Source of the DNA: Symbiodinium natans
Taxonomy: Eukaryota > Sar > Dinophyceae > Suessiales > Symbiodiniaceae
NCBI GenBank assembly: GCA_905221605.1
Contig: CAJNDS010002229.1
Coordinates: 275,699-339,698 of the forward strand
DNA length: 64,000 bases
Direction of reading: 5' to 3'
Shown: positions 52,755 to 62,354 of the stretch, piece by piece
How the letters are laid out: each line of letters opens with the position of its first letter
Position numbering within the stretch: the stretch's first letter is position 1
The notes under the pieces: generated by a model
The model's database searches: none
The model's input: only the letters and a program-made list of their open reading frames with translations
What the model was told of the DNA's origin: nothing
Position numbers and translations under genes: made by a program

Positions 52755-55375
52755 AAACTCCACCAAAGAGGCCTTTCATCTTGACCGAACCAAGGATCCT
52801 TTTTGCTCTGAACCGCTAAACTCCAAAGTGCGGGAGGTTTAGGGTTTAGGGTTTAGGGTTTAGGGCTTAGGGCTACTAGACCCAAGAGTAGACAAGGAAT
52901 AAAGAAGGGTAACCTTTCTGGCTAACAGGGGCTTATCAGGCAACCCAAACCCTACGTAAAAATAGGACTCTGGGTCTTGGACTACTATTTTGCTTACGAA
53001 CCACTCAGGAAAAAACACATTCTTCCTTGAAAAAGTATGTAGGAAGTATTGTTCTTCATTTTCTGAGGTGGCTCTTAAGCAAATAATAGTCAACCCGAAA
53101 ACCTGAGCCCGAAACCCTAAGCCTCGTCTCATTTGGTGGAGGAGACGTAAGGTCAACGTAGGGCTGAGGGCTTAGGGGTTTAGGGGTTTAGGGTTTAGGA
53201 TTTAGGATTAGGGTTTAGGGTTTAGGGGCTTCTAGGTCCTGAGCAGCCAACAAAACAAAACCCCAGCGTGGACCCAGAAAGGCATCTCTGTGTCTTTTGC
53301 ATAGGGGAAGCCTTATAGCCAGGGTTGACGATGCAAACAAGTCTTCAAAGTTGAGGGTTTAGCGCCCTTATCGTTCCCCCTAACTCCTAAATGCCAAAAA
53401 CTACCCTGCCTAAATCCTGGACCCCAAGCACTAAGCCCTCCAACAGCCCAAACACCACAGCCCTGAACCCCAGGCACTAAACCCTCTCTACACACAAAAC
53501 ACGTAACCCTGAACCCTAACCCTAAACCCCTTACTAAACACCCAACACTAAACCCTGAACCCTTAACCCGAATTTCCGGGATTTCGGGGCCAGGGAGCTC
53601 CAGTACCCCTCGAGGGTTGAAGTACCCCGAAAGCAACCCTTTTAGACCCAAACCCTAAACTCTCAAACCCAAATTTCCCAAGGGCTTAGGGATTAGGAGG
53701 AGGTACCCTGAGGCCCGTATGATGTGGTACTTGCGGGGGTGCAGGTAGGGCTTTCGGGCTTAGGATTCATCCCAAACTTGAGGGTTCCCCAGTTTGGGAT
53801 AACCCACGAACACCGTAAGTCTGAAAGGGTTTAGGGTTTATGAGGTTTAGTGTCCTTCTATGGGAACCTCACATTGAAAAAGCAAATGCCACAAGTAAGG
53901 GTCTTCGACGCTGCCTTCTGTCCCATACGCCCATCTGACACGCCGAGAGCCTTTGGCGACGCACGATTGTTATTTTAGGGAAGCCATTCACACCCTACAG
54001 ACTTATACGCCCTTTTACTCAACTTCGAATTCACAAATAAGGCCCGACAGAAACCCTCTTGGAGCTAAGTCTTTAAACCCTAAACCCTAAACCCTAAACC
54101 CTAAACCCTAAACCCTGAACCCTAAACCCTAAACCCTAAACCCTAAACCCGAAACCCTAAACCCTAAACCCTAAACCCTAAACCCTAAACCCTAAATCCT
54201 AAACCCTAAACCCTAAACGCCATCGCGACGCTGTCGCTCCTCGAAGACGCTGCGAACCGCGCGCCAGACCCGCTTGAGATCCCGGCCTTCCTGGCTCAAA
54301 TAGGGTTTAGGGTTTAGGGTGTAGGGTTTAGGGTTTAGGGTTTAGGGTTAGGGTTTAGGGTTTAGGGTTTAGGGTTTAGGGTTTAGGGTTTAGGCTTTGG
54401 GCTTTGGGCTTTAGGCTTTAGGCTTTAGGCTTTAGGCTTTAGGCTTTAGGCTTTAGGCTTTAGGCTTTAGGCTTTAGGCTTTAGGCTTTAGGGTTTAGGG
54501 TTTAGGGTTTAGGCTTTAGGCTTTAGGGTTCAGGGTTTAGGTATTGGGGTCGAGGGTTGCTGGAAAAGAGACTCCTTAGACCCACGACCCTACATAACTA
54601 TATATATATATATATATATGTTCGAATTGACATGCATCCATAATATGTATATATATATATATATGTATATGCATATGTATATGCATATGTATAGGTATAT
54701 GTATATGTATATGTATATGTGTGTACTTAAACATGTATCTACACAACACACACACACACACACCTCATCTAGCCTTCCTAAGGCAGCTCTGCAACATGAC
54801 CCCAGGGCCCCTTTCCAGGGTCCCCTGAGGTGTGTGCCAAAAAACCCTTGGCTTGATTGGCCTTTCCTTCTGTGGTCGCAATTCGGGCTGAGGGTTTTTG
54901 GGGGCATCTGAAACTCTACACCCTCAACCCTAAACCCTAAACGCTAAAAACCCTAAACAATGGGTGCCATCGCGTCAAGAGCCGCAAGCTCAAAGCCCCC
55001 AAGCTGCACTCCCAAAGCAACTAATCAGCTGGTTCTTAGGAGGGAAAGAGGGAATAATGAGGTACCCAATATCCCTAAACCCTAAACCCTCAGCCCTAAG
55101 CCCCCCCATATACACCCTTCAAGGGAGTATGTAGGGCACCTGATTCCCCCTGTCCCTACTAGGAACCAGGGGAAAAAATCTTGAGCCCCCACCCTAAACG
55201 TCTCAACCCTGGACAGCCCTTTGGGGTTTAAGGTTTAGGGTTTGGGGTTCAGGGCTTGCCAGCCCAAACTTTGAAACCAAAAGCCCCGCATTGCATCCCG
55301 TTCCTGTCGCTCAATCTTTGTCGGAAGTTTGGTCGTGAAGGAATCGGCGTAGTCCTTTGAACGAGATTGGGGGAT
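52755..55375 (-). CDS. Minus-strand exon series, unrecognised
   Basis: About 55375-55275 (SRSKDYADSFTTKLPTKIER then QERDAMRGFW), 54297-54220 (QEGRDLKRVWRAVRSVFEER), 52822-52757 (QSKKDPWFGQDERPLWWSL). Highly charged or aromatic, GC3-rich codons. Telomere-type arrays lie between them. No family recognised; grouping is by strand and proximity only. Confidence 0.42.
52874..52984. mobile_element. Fold-back element family D
   Basis: ACTAGACCCAAGAGTAGACA at the left; AGGACTCTGGGTCTTGGACT at the right. It directly abuts the family B copy at 52981. Confidence 0.75.
52981..53090. mobile_element. Fold-back element family B
   Basis: ACTACTATTTTGCTTACGAA at the left; GGCTCTTAAGCAAATAATAG at the right. 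Confidence 0.85.
54074..54218. repeat. CCCTAAA array
   Basis: About 20 units with scattered CCCTGAA, CCCGAAA and TCCTAAA. Confidence 0.95.
54300..54540. repeat. TTTAGGG array with an internal (TTTAGGC)n block
   Basis: TTTAGGG units, then TTTGGGC and about a dozen TTTAGGC units (54400-54488), then TTTAGGG again. Confidence 0.95.
54600..54725. repeat. (TA)n and (GTATAT)n microsatellites
   Basis: Two TA runs (54598-54619, 54645-54664) and a GTATATGCATATGTATA stretch. Confidence 0.92.
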
Positions 55376-55489
55376 CGCACAAAGTTGAGGTTTTGAGGGC
55401 TTTAGGATTCAGGGGAGTAGGGCCGCAGGTGTCGAGAGTTTAGGGGCTTAGGGGTTTGGGGTTTTGGGGATTGGGTCAGAAAGGAGGGC

Positions 55490-55545
55490 ATTGAGATCCA
55501 GGATCTTTTAAGGGGCGTGCCTCAGAGCTTCCGGAACGCATGTTC
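55490..55545 (+). CDS. Exon-like island, strand uncertain
   Basis: The plus strand reads EGIEIQDLLRGVPQSFRNAC; the minus strand is open in one frame with poorer composition. Confidence 0.3.
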
Positions 55546-55920
55546 TTGCAGGGGCTGAACAGCCACCTCAACCCTGAACCCAAAGGCTCTTAGGTGCCTT
55601 CTTTGGGTAGTCCCGAAACCCTAAACCCTAAACCCTAAACCCTAAACCCTACACCCATACTAGAGAATCTCCTACCGCCAGCCCAAAAGGAACTACGTCA
55701 GAGCATTCAGGCGAACCCTGAAGCCCCCTCAGCAAAACCAGGTTCTGTAAACTTATAGGGGGTAGGGGGTTTAGGGTTTAGGGTTTAGGGTTTAGGGTTC
55801 AGCATCTCTGGTCCAAGCATTCACTAGTTGAGCAGCTTTCAAGGCCACAGGGGAATACCCACCCGCCCATTGGGTCCCACACCATTAGGAAAAATATCCA
55901 ACCTCCTTCTTCTCTAGGCA

Positions 55921-56086
55921 CGTGGTCAACAGAATGGATTTGTTAACCACATGTGTTTGTTTCAAGCGGACAAGAAAACCAAACGTGGTCAACAGAATGG
56001 ATTTGTCAACCACATGTTTCTGTTTCGAGCGGACAAGAAAACCAACGTGGTCAACAGAATGGATTTGTTAACCACATGTTTCCATT
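55921..56086. repeat. Three tandem copies of a 61-63 bp unit
   Basis: Each unit starts CGTGGTCAACAGAATGGATT, has the inverted partner GTTAACCAC, and ends AGCGGACAAGAAAACC. Confidence 0.95.
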
Positions 56087-56089
56087 CGG

Positions 56090-56200
56090 GAACTTATTCT
56101 TTGGAAGCCATCTTGAGTTCTTGAGTCGTTTGAGGGGCTTCAGGGGCCTCAAAAACAGGCGCGGTCATTCGGGAACTTATTCTTTGGAAGCCATCTTGAC
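56090..56200. repeat. Direct repeat of a 35-bp block
   Basis: CATTCGGGAACTTATTCTTT, GGAAGCCATCTTGA occurs at 56092 and again at 56167. Confidence 0.92.
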
Positions 56201-56215
56201 TTTTTTGCGGGGCTC

Positions 56216-56419
56216 CAGGGGGGGGGGGGGGCGGGGGGGGCGGGGCGGGGGGGGGCGGGGGGGGGGGGAGGGGGGGCGGGGGGGGGGGCGGGGGGCGGGG
56301 GGGGGGGGGCGGGGGGGGGGGGGGGGTGGGGCGGGGGGGCGGGGGGGGTGGGGGGGGGTGTGGGGGGGGTGGGGGGGTGGGGGGGGGTGGGGCGGGGGGG
56401 GGGGGTGGGGGGGGGGGAC
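56216..56419. repeat. 200-bp G-rich tract
   Basis: G runs interrupted by single C, T or A; C is commoner in the first half and T in the second. Long proline or glycine frames over it are artefacts. Confidence 0.95.
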
Positions 56420-56450
56420 CTTGCCCACTTTTTTGACCTTGCCTTTGCTT

Positions 56451-56907
56451 GACCTTGCCCGCTAAATATATGACCTTGCCCGCTAAATATAGGACCTTGC
56501 CCGCTAAATATAGGACCTTGCCCGCTAAATATAGGACCTTGCCCGCTAAATATAGGACCTTGCCCGCTAAATATAGGACCTTGCCCGCTAAATATATGAC
56601 CTTGCCCGCTAAATATATGACCTGGGCCATATATTTAGCGGGCAAGGTCATATATTTAGCGGGCAAGGTCCTATATTTAGCGGGCAAGGTCATATATTTA
56701 GCGGGCAAGGTCATATATTTAGTGGGCAAGGTCGCCCTTTAGCGGGCAAGGTCATATATTTAGTGGGCAAGGTCTTTTTTTAGCCAATGGACCTTGCCCA
56801 CTAAATATATGACCTTGCCCGCTAAATATATGACCTTGCCCGCTAAATATATGACCTTGCCCGCTAAATATAGGACCTTGCCCGCTAAATATAGGACCTT
56901 GCCCGCA
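56451..56907. repeat. 21-bp satellite in direct, inverted and direct blocks
   Basis: The unit is GACCTTGCCCGCTAAATATA plus T or G. Eight direct units (56451-56618), a centre GACCTGGGCC, seven inverted units (56629-56774), a 15-bp spacer, then five and a half direct units (56790-56907). Confidence 0.97.
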
Positions 56908-56975
56908 AAGTCATTAACATTTATATTATATATGAAAGAGTGGTTTAGGGTTTAGGGCTTAGGGTTTAGGGGGTA

Positions 56976-57060
56976 CGAAAACAAGGGACACCTATCATTG
57001 GCGTACAAATAGTGGGATTCGCTTATAAGAAGGACGCAGATGAGGTACCCCTGACATACT
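56976..57060. mobile_element. Fold-back element family E, diverged
   Basis: GGTACGAAAACAAGGGACAC at the left, inner CAAATAGTGGGATTCGCTTA, right GAGGTACCCCTGACATAC. Confidence 0.55.
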
Positions 57061-57276
57061 AGACCCCCATATGTAAAGTCAACCCAGACCCTCAACCTTC
57101 TCCCCTTATACAATCTAAGCCCCTAAACCTTTGAAACGTGAGGCACAAAACCCTAACCCTAACACCAAACCCTAAACCCTAAACCCTAAATCCTTATCCC
57201 TACCCTAAACCCTAAACCCTAAGCTGCCAGTACCAAATGGCCAGTTACAGCCGGGATAATTCTGTGTGCATGCGCC

Positions 57277-58440
57277 TCATGATATTCCGAACAAAACTCC
57301 ACGCCAGGGATCCACCAGCCCCTTCTCCACGAGTTTGAGGTGTTCGAGTTCGTTCGATGTACGCTTCTTGCCGCCCGTGATGTCCTCCCAATGGCTACAT
57401 GGGGCAACTTTGGGTTCAAGGGCTTAAGGGGCTTATAGGGTTAAACCCTGAACCCCAAACCCTTTTAAACCCTAAGCCCTAAACCCTAAACCCGCAAGGG
57501 AGTGAGTGTAGGGGCTTAGGGCATGAAGGGCTTTCTTGGAGGTTCATGGTACTTACTAACCAATTATAACTGTACTTATAACCCTACTTATAATATGTAC
57601 CCCTAAAGGGCCTTGTAGGGGTTATCCCACTTAAAAGTAGGGTTATAAGTACAGTTCTAATTGGTAAGTAAGTACCATGAACCTTCAAGTTGGGGGCTTT
57701 TGAGGGCTAATAATTAAGGTGCTTGCCCTGTTGACGGTGCTTACTGCAACGTGTTTGCAGGGTTTTAAGGTTTTGGATTGGAACGTTCCCCCTTATACTG
57801 ACTGTTCTTTATAGGGATTATAGTACCCGCTACTATAATCCCAATTAAGGACTGTTAGTATAAGGGGGAACATCCCAAGCTTCGGAGTTCATGCAGGATT
57901 TGGGATTTGGGTTTTGGGGGGTCTGGCGCGGCATTCTGAGCGTGCCATGAATCCGGACAAGAACACCCAGAGGTCTGCAACACCCACTTAGACGACCAGC
58001 TACATTGCCCCAAAATATACCTTTGCCAATAAGCGCCTATAGGGTCTAGGGTTTAGGGTTTAGGGTTGCGGGTTGAGGGTTTAGGGTTTAGGGCCCTTAA
58101 CCCTAAACCCATAAGTGCCCATTTACGAGGCCTCTAGAATAGGAGGTCGTTGGTCGCGTTTGGAAAACTGCTGAAAGCGCAAGCGTTTCGCACGCGACGC
58201 GGCATGCAGCCGAAGCATTCGCAGATTATTTTAGAGGACCCTCTTCAACAACCCATAAAGGGAACAACAAATGAATCCGCAAAAGCAAGAAATTAGGGAA
58301 GATTGGGTTTCAGGGTTAGGGTTTGTCTTTTAGGGTCCTAAGGGCTTACCTAGGTCCCACAGAATCGCTCCTGCCATGTCTGGCGAGTGATGCCGTAGGC
58401 CTGGTTAAAGTCTCTGGCATTGAACCCCGAAGGCTCCAAG
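57277..58440 (-). CDS. Minus-strand exons ending in a stop, unrecognised
   Basis: About 58440-58352 (SGFNARDFNQAYGITRQTWQ), 58215-58150 (LRMLRLHAASRAKRLRFQQF), 57985-57920 (VADLWVFLSGFMARSECRAR), and about 57420-57277 (HWEDITGGKKRTSNELEHLK, then LVEKGLVDPWRGVLFGIS and TGA). The last reads as a 3'-terminal exon. Frames are clear in the first and last exon; no family recognised. Confidence 0.55.
57539..57684. mobile_element. Fold-back element family F, long near-perfect hairpin
   Basis: The left arm 57539-57590 (GGTTCATGGTACTTACTAAC, CAATTATAACTGTACTTATA) is the inverse of the right arm 57633-57684, around a loop of about 40 bp. Confidence 0.88.
57781..57876. mobile_element. Fold-back element family A, good copy
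   Basis: AACGTTCCCCCTTATACTGA at the left; TTAGTATAAGGGGGAACATC at the right. The centre is palindromic: GGGATTATAGT...ACTATAATCCC. Confidence 0.9.
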
Positions 58441-58607
58441 GACTCTTCTTTTAAGGTTTTGGGCCCAAGGGTTTAGGGTTTAGGGCTAAGGCCTTGTTGT
58501 CCAAGGTTTTGGGCCCGTTTGAGCGTAAGGGCAGGGAGTGGTCGGGGTGTCAATTCTATGAGATGACGGTTGTGTTTTCGTGGCCTGGGGGGGCGGAGGT
58601 TCGGCAC

Positions 58608-58850
58608 CTAAACCCTAAACCCTAAACCCTAAACCCTAAACCCTAAACCCTAAACCCTGAACCCTGAACCCTGAACCCTGAACCTTGCAACAGTTCAAGA
58701 GGCTGAAGGGACCCTTCTGGGCCCGAAGCCGTAAACCCTGAAGCCTGGCGCGGGATCAGGTCTCATTTGTCTTTGGTCACTGGTTCCCGAGCCACACGAC
58801 ACGACGCGACACCCTAAACCCTAAACCCTAAACCCTAAACCCTAAACCTA
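58608..58850. repeat. CCCTAAA arrays
   Basis: 58608-58685 (ending in four CCCTGAA) and 58812-58850. Confidence 0.92.
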
Positions 58851-59043
58851 CACCCCACACACACAGACAGAGGCGCCTGGCTCCAGGACCAAGGCGCAGC
58901 CTCCTCCGAGGGAAGTCGGCCTGGCCTGGCTCTCAGTTTAGGGCTTTGGGGGTGTAGGTTTACTGGGTGAAAATTACTTATGAATAGGTTCCCTTAAAAG
59001 GGAAAGAAGGGAAATTTAAACTTATCCCAAAGCAATACCCAGT

Positions 59044-59240
59044 TTAGGGTTAGGGTTTAGGGTTAGGGTTGAGGATTGAGGGTTGAGGGTTGAGGGCTGA
59101 GGGCTGAGGGCTGAGGGCTGAGGGCTGAGGGTTGAGGGTAGGGCTGAGGGTTGAGGGTTGAGGGCTGAGGGTTGAGGGCTTAGGGGTGTATAGGGTTTGG
59201 GGTGCAGGGTTTGGGGGGTGTAGGGTTTGGGGGTGTAGGG
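59044..59240. repeat. (GAGGG[CT]T)n variant array
   Basis: TTTAGGG units give way to TTGAGGG and CTGAGGG heptamers (about 18), then GTGTAGGGTTTGGGG. Confidence 0.92.
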
Positions 59241-60081
59241 TTAGGGCTTAGAGTTTAGCTTTGCAGGCGCAAGAACCCGAATGTTGTCCTGATAGTGTTC
59301 GCACCCAATGTGATTGACGACCCCTTTGGGCTCGAAATAACCCCCCCCCAAAAAAACAAAGCAACAGCAAAGAACCTAAACCCAAAACTCTAAACAAACC
59401 CTGTACCCTACCCCCCCCCCGAAAATAATATAATAATGATAATAATAATAAAGCAGACCTAATTATCCACTTAGGGTGCTGTTGGCCGCAACAACCCTTG
59501 CTGAAACAAGAGTCCTCACAAAGCGAGATTATGTATAATGAGACCAACCAGCGAAATTTTGCCCTAAATCCTGAAACCCTAAACCTTAAACATGAAAATA
59601 CCCCAAAACCTAAATCCTAAACCTTAGACCTTCAAATGCCGTAAAACCTAAACCCTAACCCCTAACTCGGCTGGTTTGGGGATTCAGTCCCTGTGCTTCT
59701 CTATGTCTCTTTCAGAGTTTGGGGCCTTGAGATTTCGAGGGCTTAGGGTTTAGGGTGTAGGGTTTAGGGTTTAGGTTTTAGGGTTCAAGGCTGGGTAGTC
59801 ATACCCCCTAACTGCACTTATAAGGCCCCCTGAGTCCCCCTAAGTAGGTTATACGTAGACTTCTAAGTGGGTTGAGAAGTGCCCTAGATCCTAAACCATA
59901 CACCCTGCAAGTGAGGGTTATAAGTGCCCCAGATCCTCAACTCTAAACCCTAAAGTGGTTGAAAGTACCCATGAACCTCCAAGTGCAGGTTGGCAGTGAC
60001 TAGGGACTAGGGACTAGGGTTGGGTTTCATGTTGTGGGCTTTGTTGTTGTTTTTTTTTTTTTTTTTAATAGGGTTTATAGG

Positions 60082-60655
60082 GTTTGGCGATGCGGGAGGA
60101 GGTAGTCGGCTGACGACCGCACGCGAACAATCCAAGTGTACCCATTGCTTTCCATGTCCTGTTTGATGGTTTCCACCTCCGGTGGTTGCACATTCCCATC
60201 GGCATCCTTCTTGGAGTGGAGAACGGCGGCAACTGCACTGTAGAACTCGAGACTGGTGCCACCGGTCAGCTGCAGCACATGACATATAAACCCTAAACCC
60301 TAAACCCTAAACCCTAAACCCTAAACCCTAAACCCTAAACCCTAAACCCATCCTCAAACTGGGGAAGTGAGCTCTCAGCTAATTGCTTGGGATGTTCCCC
60401 CTTATACTAGCAGTCCTTAACAGGGATTAGATAAAGACTGATCCTATCCCTAAACCCTAAACCCTAAACCCTAAACCCTAAACCCTAAACCCTTAAACCC
60501 TAAGATTGTATGACGGGGGGGCATCCCAAGTTATTACGCGCTCGACCTTTTTGAGCTCTAAGGCTCTTCAGTTGCGCATCACTACTTCTGTGAACCAGCT
60601 CTCCAAACTCGCCCTCTGAGCTGTTCCAAAGCCGAACATGGGGACCCACAAATAC
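60082..60655 (-). CDS. Two-exon minus-strand segment, unrecognised
   Basis: About 60655-60567 encodes VQYLWVPMFGFGTAQRASLE then SWFTEV. 60264-60082 encodes LTGGTSLEFYSAVAAVLHSK, KDADGNVQPPEVETIKQDME, SNGYTWIVRVRSSADYLL. A GT-AG intron after GAAGTA joins them in frame. A family A copy interrupted by a telomere-type array lies in the intron. Confidence 0.6.
60289..60350. repeat. CCCTAAA array
   Basis: About eight perfect units directly upstream of the exon 60264-60082. Confidence 0.95.
60388..60528. mobile_element. Fold-back element family A with a CCCTAAA array in its centre
   Basis: Left TGGGATGTTCCCCCTTATAC; right GATTGTATGACGGGGGGGCATCCCA (diverged). About seven CCCTAAA units (60453-60503) sit between the arms. 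Confidence 0.85.
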
Positions 60656-60667
60656 TGGACCAAGGAA

Positions 60668-60727
60668 ACCCTAAACCCTAAACCCTAAACCCTAAACCCT
60701 AAACCCTAAACCCTAAACCCTAAACCC
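60668..60727. repeat. CCCTAAA array
   Basis: About eight perfect units. Confidence 0.95.
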
Positions 60728-60890
60728 AAGTGGGGTGCCCTCGTTTGGCTGCAAGGAGCTTTAAAGTTTTCAGGGGCACCTCAGCCCGTGAAAAAAGGGA
60801 CTCAGGGGCCCACCCTGGGTCCCGGAGTATCCCAAGGGCCCAGCTTGGCAGGTCCAGAAGACTGCTCTTCAAAAACATCACCCAAAACCT

Positions 60891-61032
60891 ACCAGTTGCT
60901 TAAGAACCCCCCCCCCCCCCCCAAAAAAAAAAAAAACTAAAAATTAAAAATGTAAATCTTCTTACTTCTTCCTTATAAGGGTAGGAAGGGGATTCTTATT
61001 CTTTGTTCTTTTTCCCCTAAGCAAATAGTAGA
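60891..61032. mobile_element. Fold-back element family B
   Basis: AGTTGCTTAAGAACCCCCCC at the left; CCCCTAAGCAAATAGTAGAC at the right. Core TTCTTCCTTATAAGGGTAGG. Confidence 0.85.
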
Positions 61033-61070
61033 CCCCTCTGTTTTGTGCAGGGCACCTATGGGTCATGATA

Positions 61071-61170
61071 TGGAGGTTTCCGACATTAGGGGTACCTTAT
61101 TGAGGTCCTTTTGATACGGGAAACCTGCTCTTTGGGGACTACTCAAGGGCTCCGCATGCGTAACCCCCCC
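61071..61170. mobile_element. Fold-back element family E
   Basis: GGTTTCCGACATTAGGGGTA, CCTTATTGAGGTCC at the left; inner GGAAACCTGCTCTTTGGGGA. Right end degraded. Confidence 0.6.
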
Positions 61171-61259
61171 TGTAAGCTCTTGAACATCAATCCCCGAACT
61201 GGATGAATATGCCTTCAACCATCCGAACATCCCCATACTCAAGTCGGATGAATGTTCTT

Positions 61260-61511
61260 TAACCCTAAACCCTAAACCCTAAACCCTAAACCCTAAACCC
61301 TAAACCCTAAACCCAGACGTTTGGGGCTCTCTGGTCGACGCATGACCGAAAAGACCAGACGCAACAAACAAAAGCCGCAGGGTAGTTGCATGGTCCCTTC
61401 ATATGGGCCCTTAATTGAGGAACCCTAAACCCTAAACCCTAAACCCTAAACCCTAAACCCTAAACCCTAAACCCTAAACCCTAAACCCTAAACCCTAAAC
61501 CCTAAACCCTA
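61260..61511. repeat. Two CCCTAAA arrays around an exon-like island
   Basis: 61260-61312 and 61421-61511 (about 13 units). The island at 61315-61380 reads on minus LRLLFVASGLFGHASTREPQ. Confidence 0.95.
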
Positions 61512-62112
61512 TCCTAAGCCAAACCTTGAATACCCAACAGCTCGCCGCATGAATGGTCGCTGGGGCCTGATGGGAACCACCGGAAGATCGCAGTCTGCAC
61601 CTTCTCCTTGGGGTTAGGGTATTGGGTTTAGTCTTACGGTTTAGGGTGTAGGGTTTAGGGTTTAGGGTTTAGGCTACAGGGTATAGTACGGTGTTTGTAT
61701 GGCTTAGGGTAACCAAAGGAAGAACCAGGCATGATAGCCTTTGCTAGACCCGAATAAGGGCATTAGTTGTTCGAGTGTTTGGCCTTCACAGCCATGTGAT
61801 GATAATACGGGGTACGATAATCCCCATCAAGGACTGCTAGCATAAGGGGGAACATCCCAAACAGCAACCCCCCTACTGAAACAAGAGCCCTCGGAGCCTG
61901 TGCGATTCTATGTATACGAGACGAAGATGAACCAACAACTTTTTGTCCTGAACCCTAAACCCTAAACCCTAAACCCTTACACCCTAACCCTTAACCCTGA
62001 CCGGGCCTAGACCACCCTGGACACGCCGAGATTCCGTTGCCCGTGCCGGTTAGAGCCACGGCGGCCACAGTGCACTTGAACATGGCGCAGGCGGCAGCAT
62101 GCTGCAACAACC
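61315..62112 (-). CDS. Minus-strand exon-like islands, unrecognised
   Basis: 62112-62010 (HAAACAMFKCTVAAVALTGT then GNGISACPG), 61605-61540 (EKVQTAIFRWFPSGPSDHSC; plus strand also open), 61378-61317 (LRLLFVASGLFGHAS). Grouped only by strand. Confidence 0.4.
61800..61859. mobile_element. Fold-back element family A, right half
   Basis: AAGGACTGCTAGCATAAGGG, GGAACATCCCA. Confidence 0.78.
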
Positions 62113-62139
62113 TGCCCTCGGGACTTCAGGGCTGATGTG

Positions 62140-62240
62140 TGTTAGGGTTTAGGGTTTCGGGTTTAGGAGGTTTAGGGGGTTTAGGGTTTAGGGTTTGAGG
62201 TTTGAGGTTTAGGGTTTGAGGTTTGAGGTTTAGGGTTTCG
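62140..62240. repeat. TTTAGGG/TTTGAGG array
   Basis: Higher-order repeat TTTAGGGTTTGAGGTTTGAGG occurs twice. Confidence 0.9.
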
Positions 62241-62354
62241 GTTTACGCTTTAGGGGCGTTTTAGACTTCAGGGCTGATGTGGTAGGTAGTAGGCTTGTAA
62301 TTCCTTGTTCCCCGATAAGGACACCCAGTATATACACTCCCAAAACTTAGAAGG

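Noticed and set aside
56094-56729. Long proline-rich and LAGKV-repeat open frame on the minus strand
   Set aside because: It is only the translation of the G tract and the 21-bp satellite. The frame survives because the unit is a multiple of three; there is no start context or exon composition.
56451-56907. CRISPR array
   Set aside because: The 21-bp units are contiguous with no unique spacers and switch orientation; the DNA is clearly eukaryotic.
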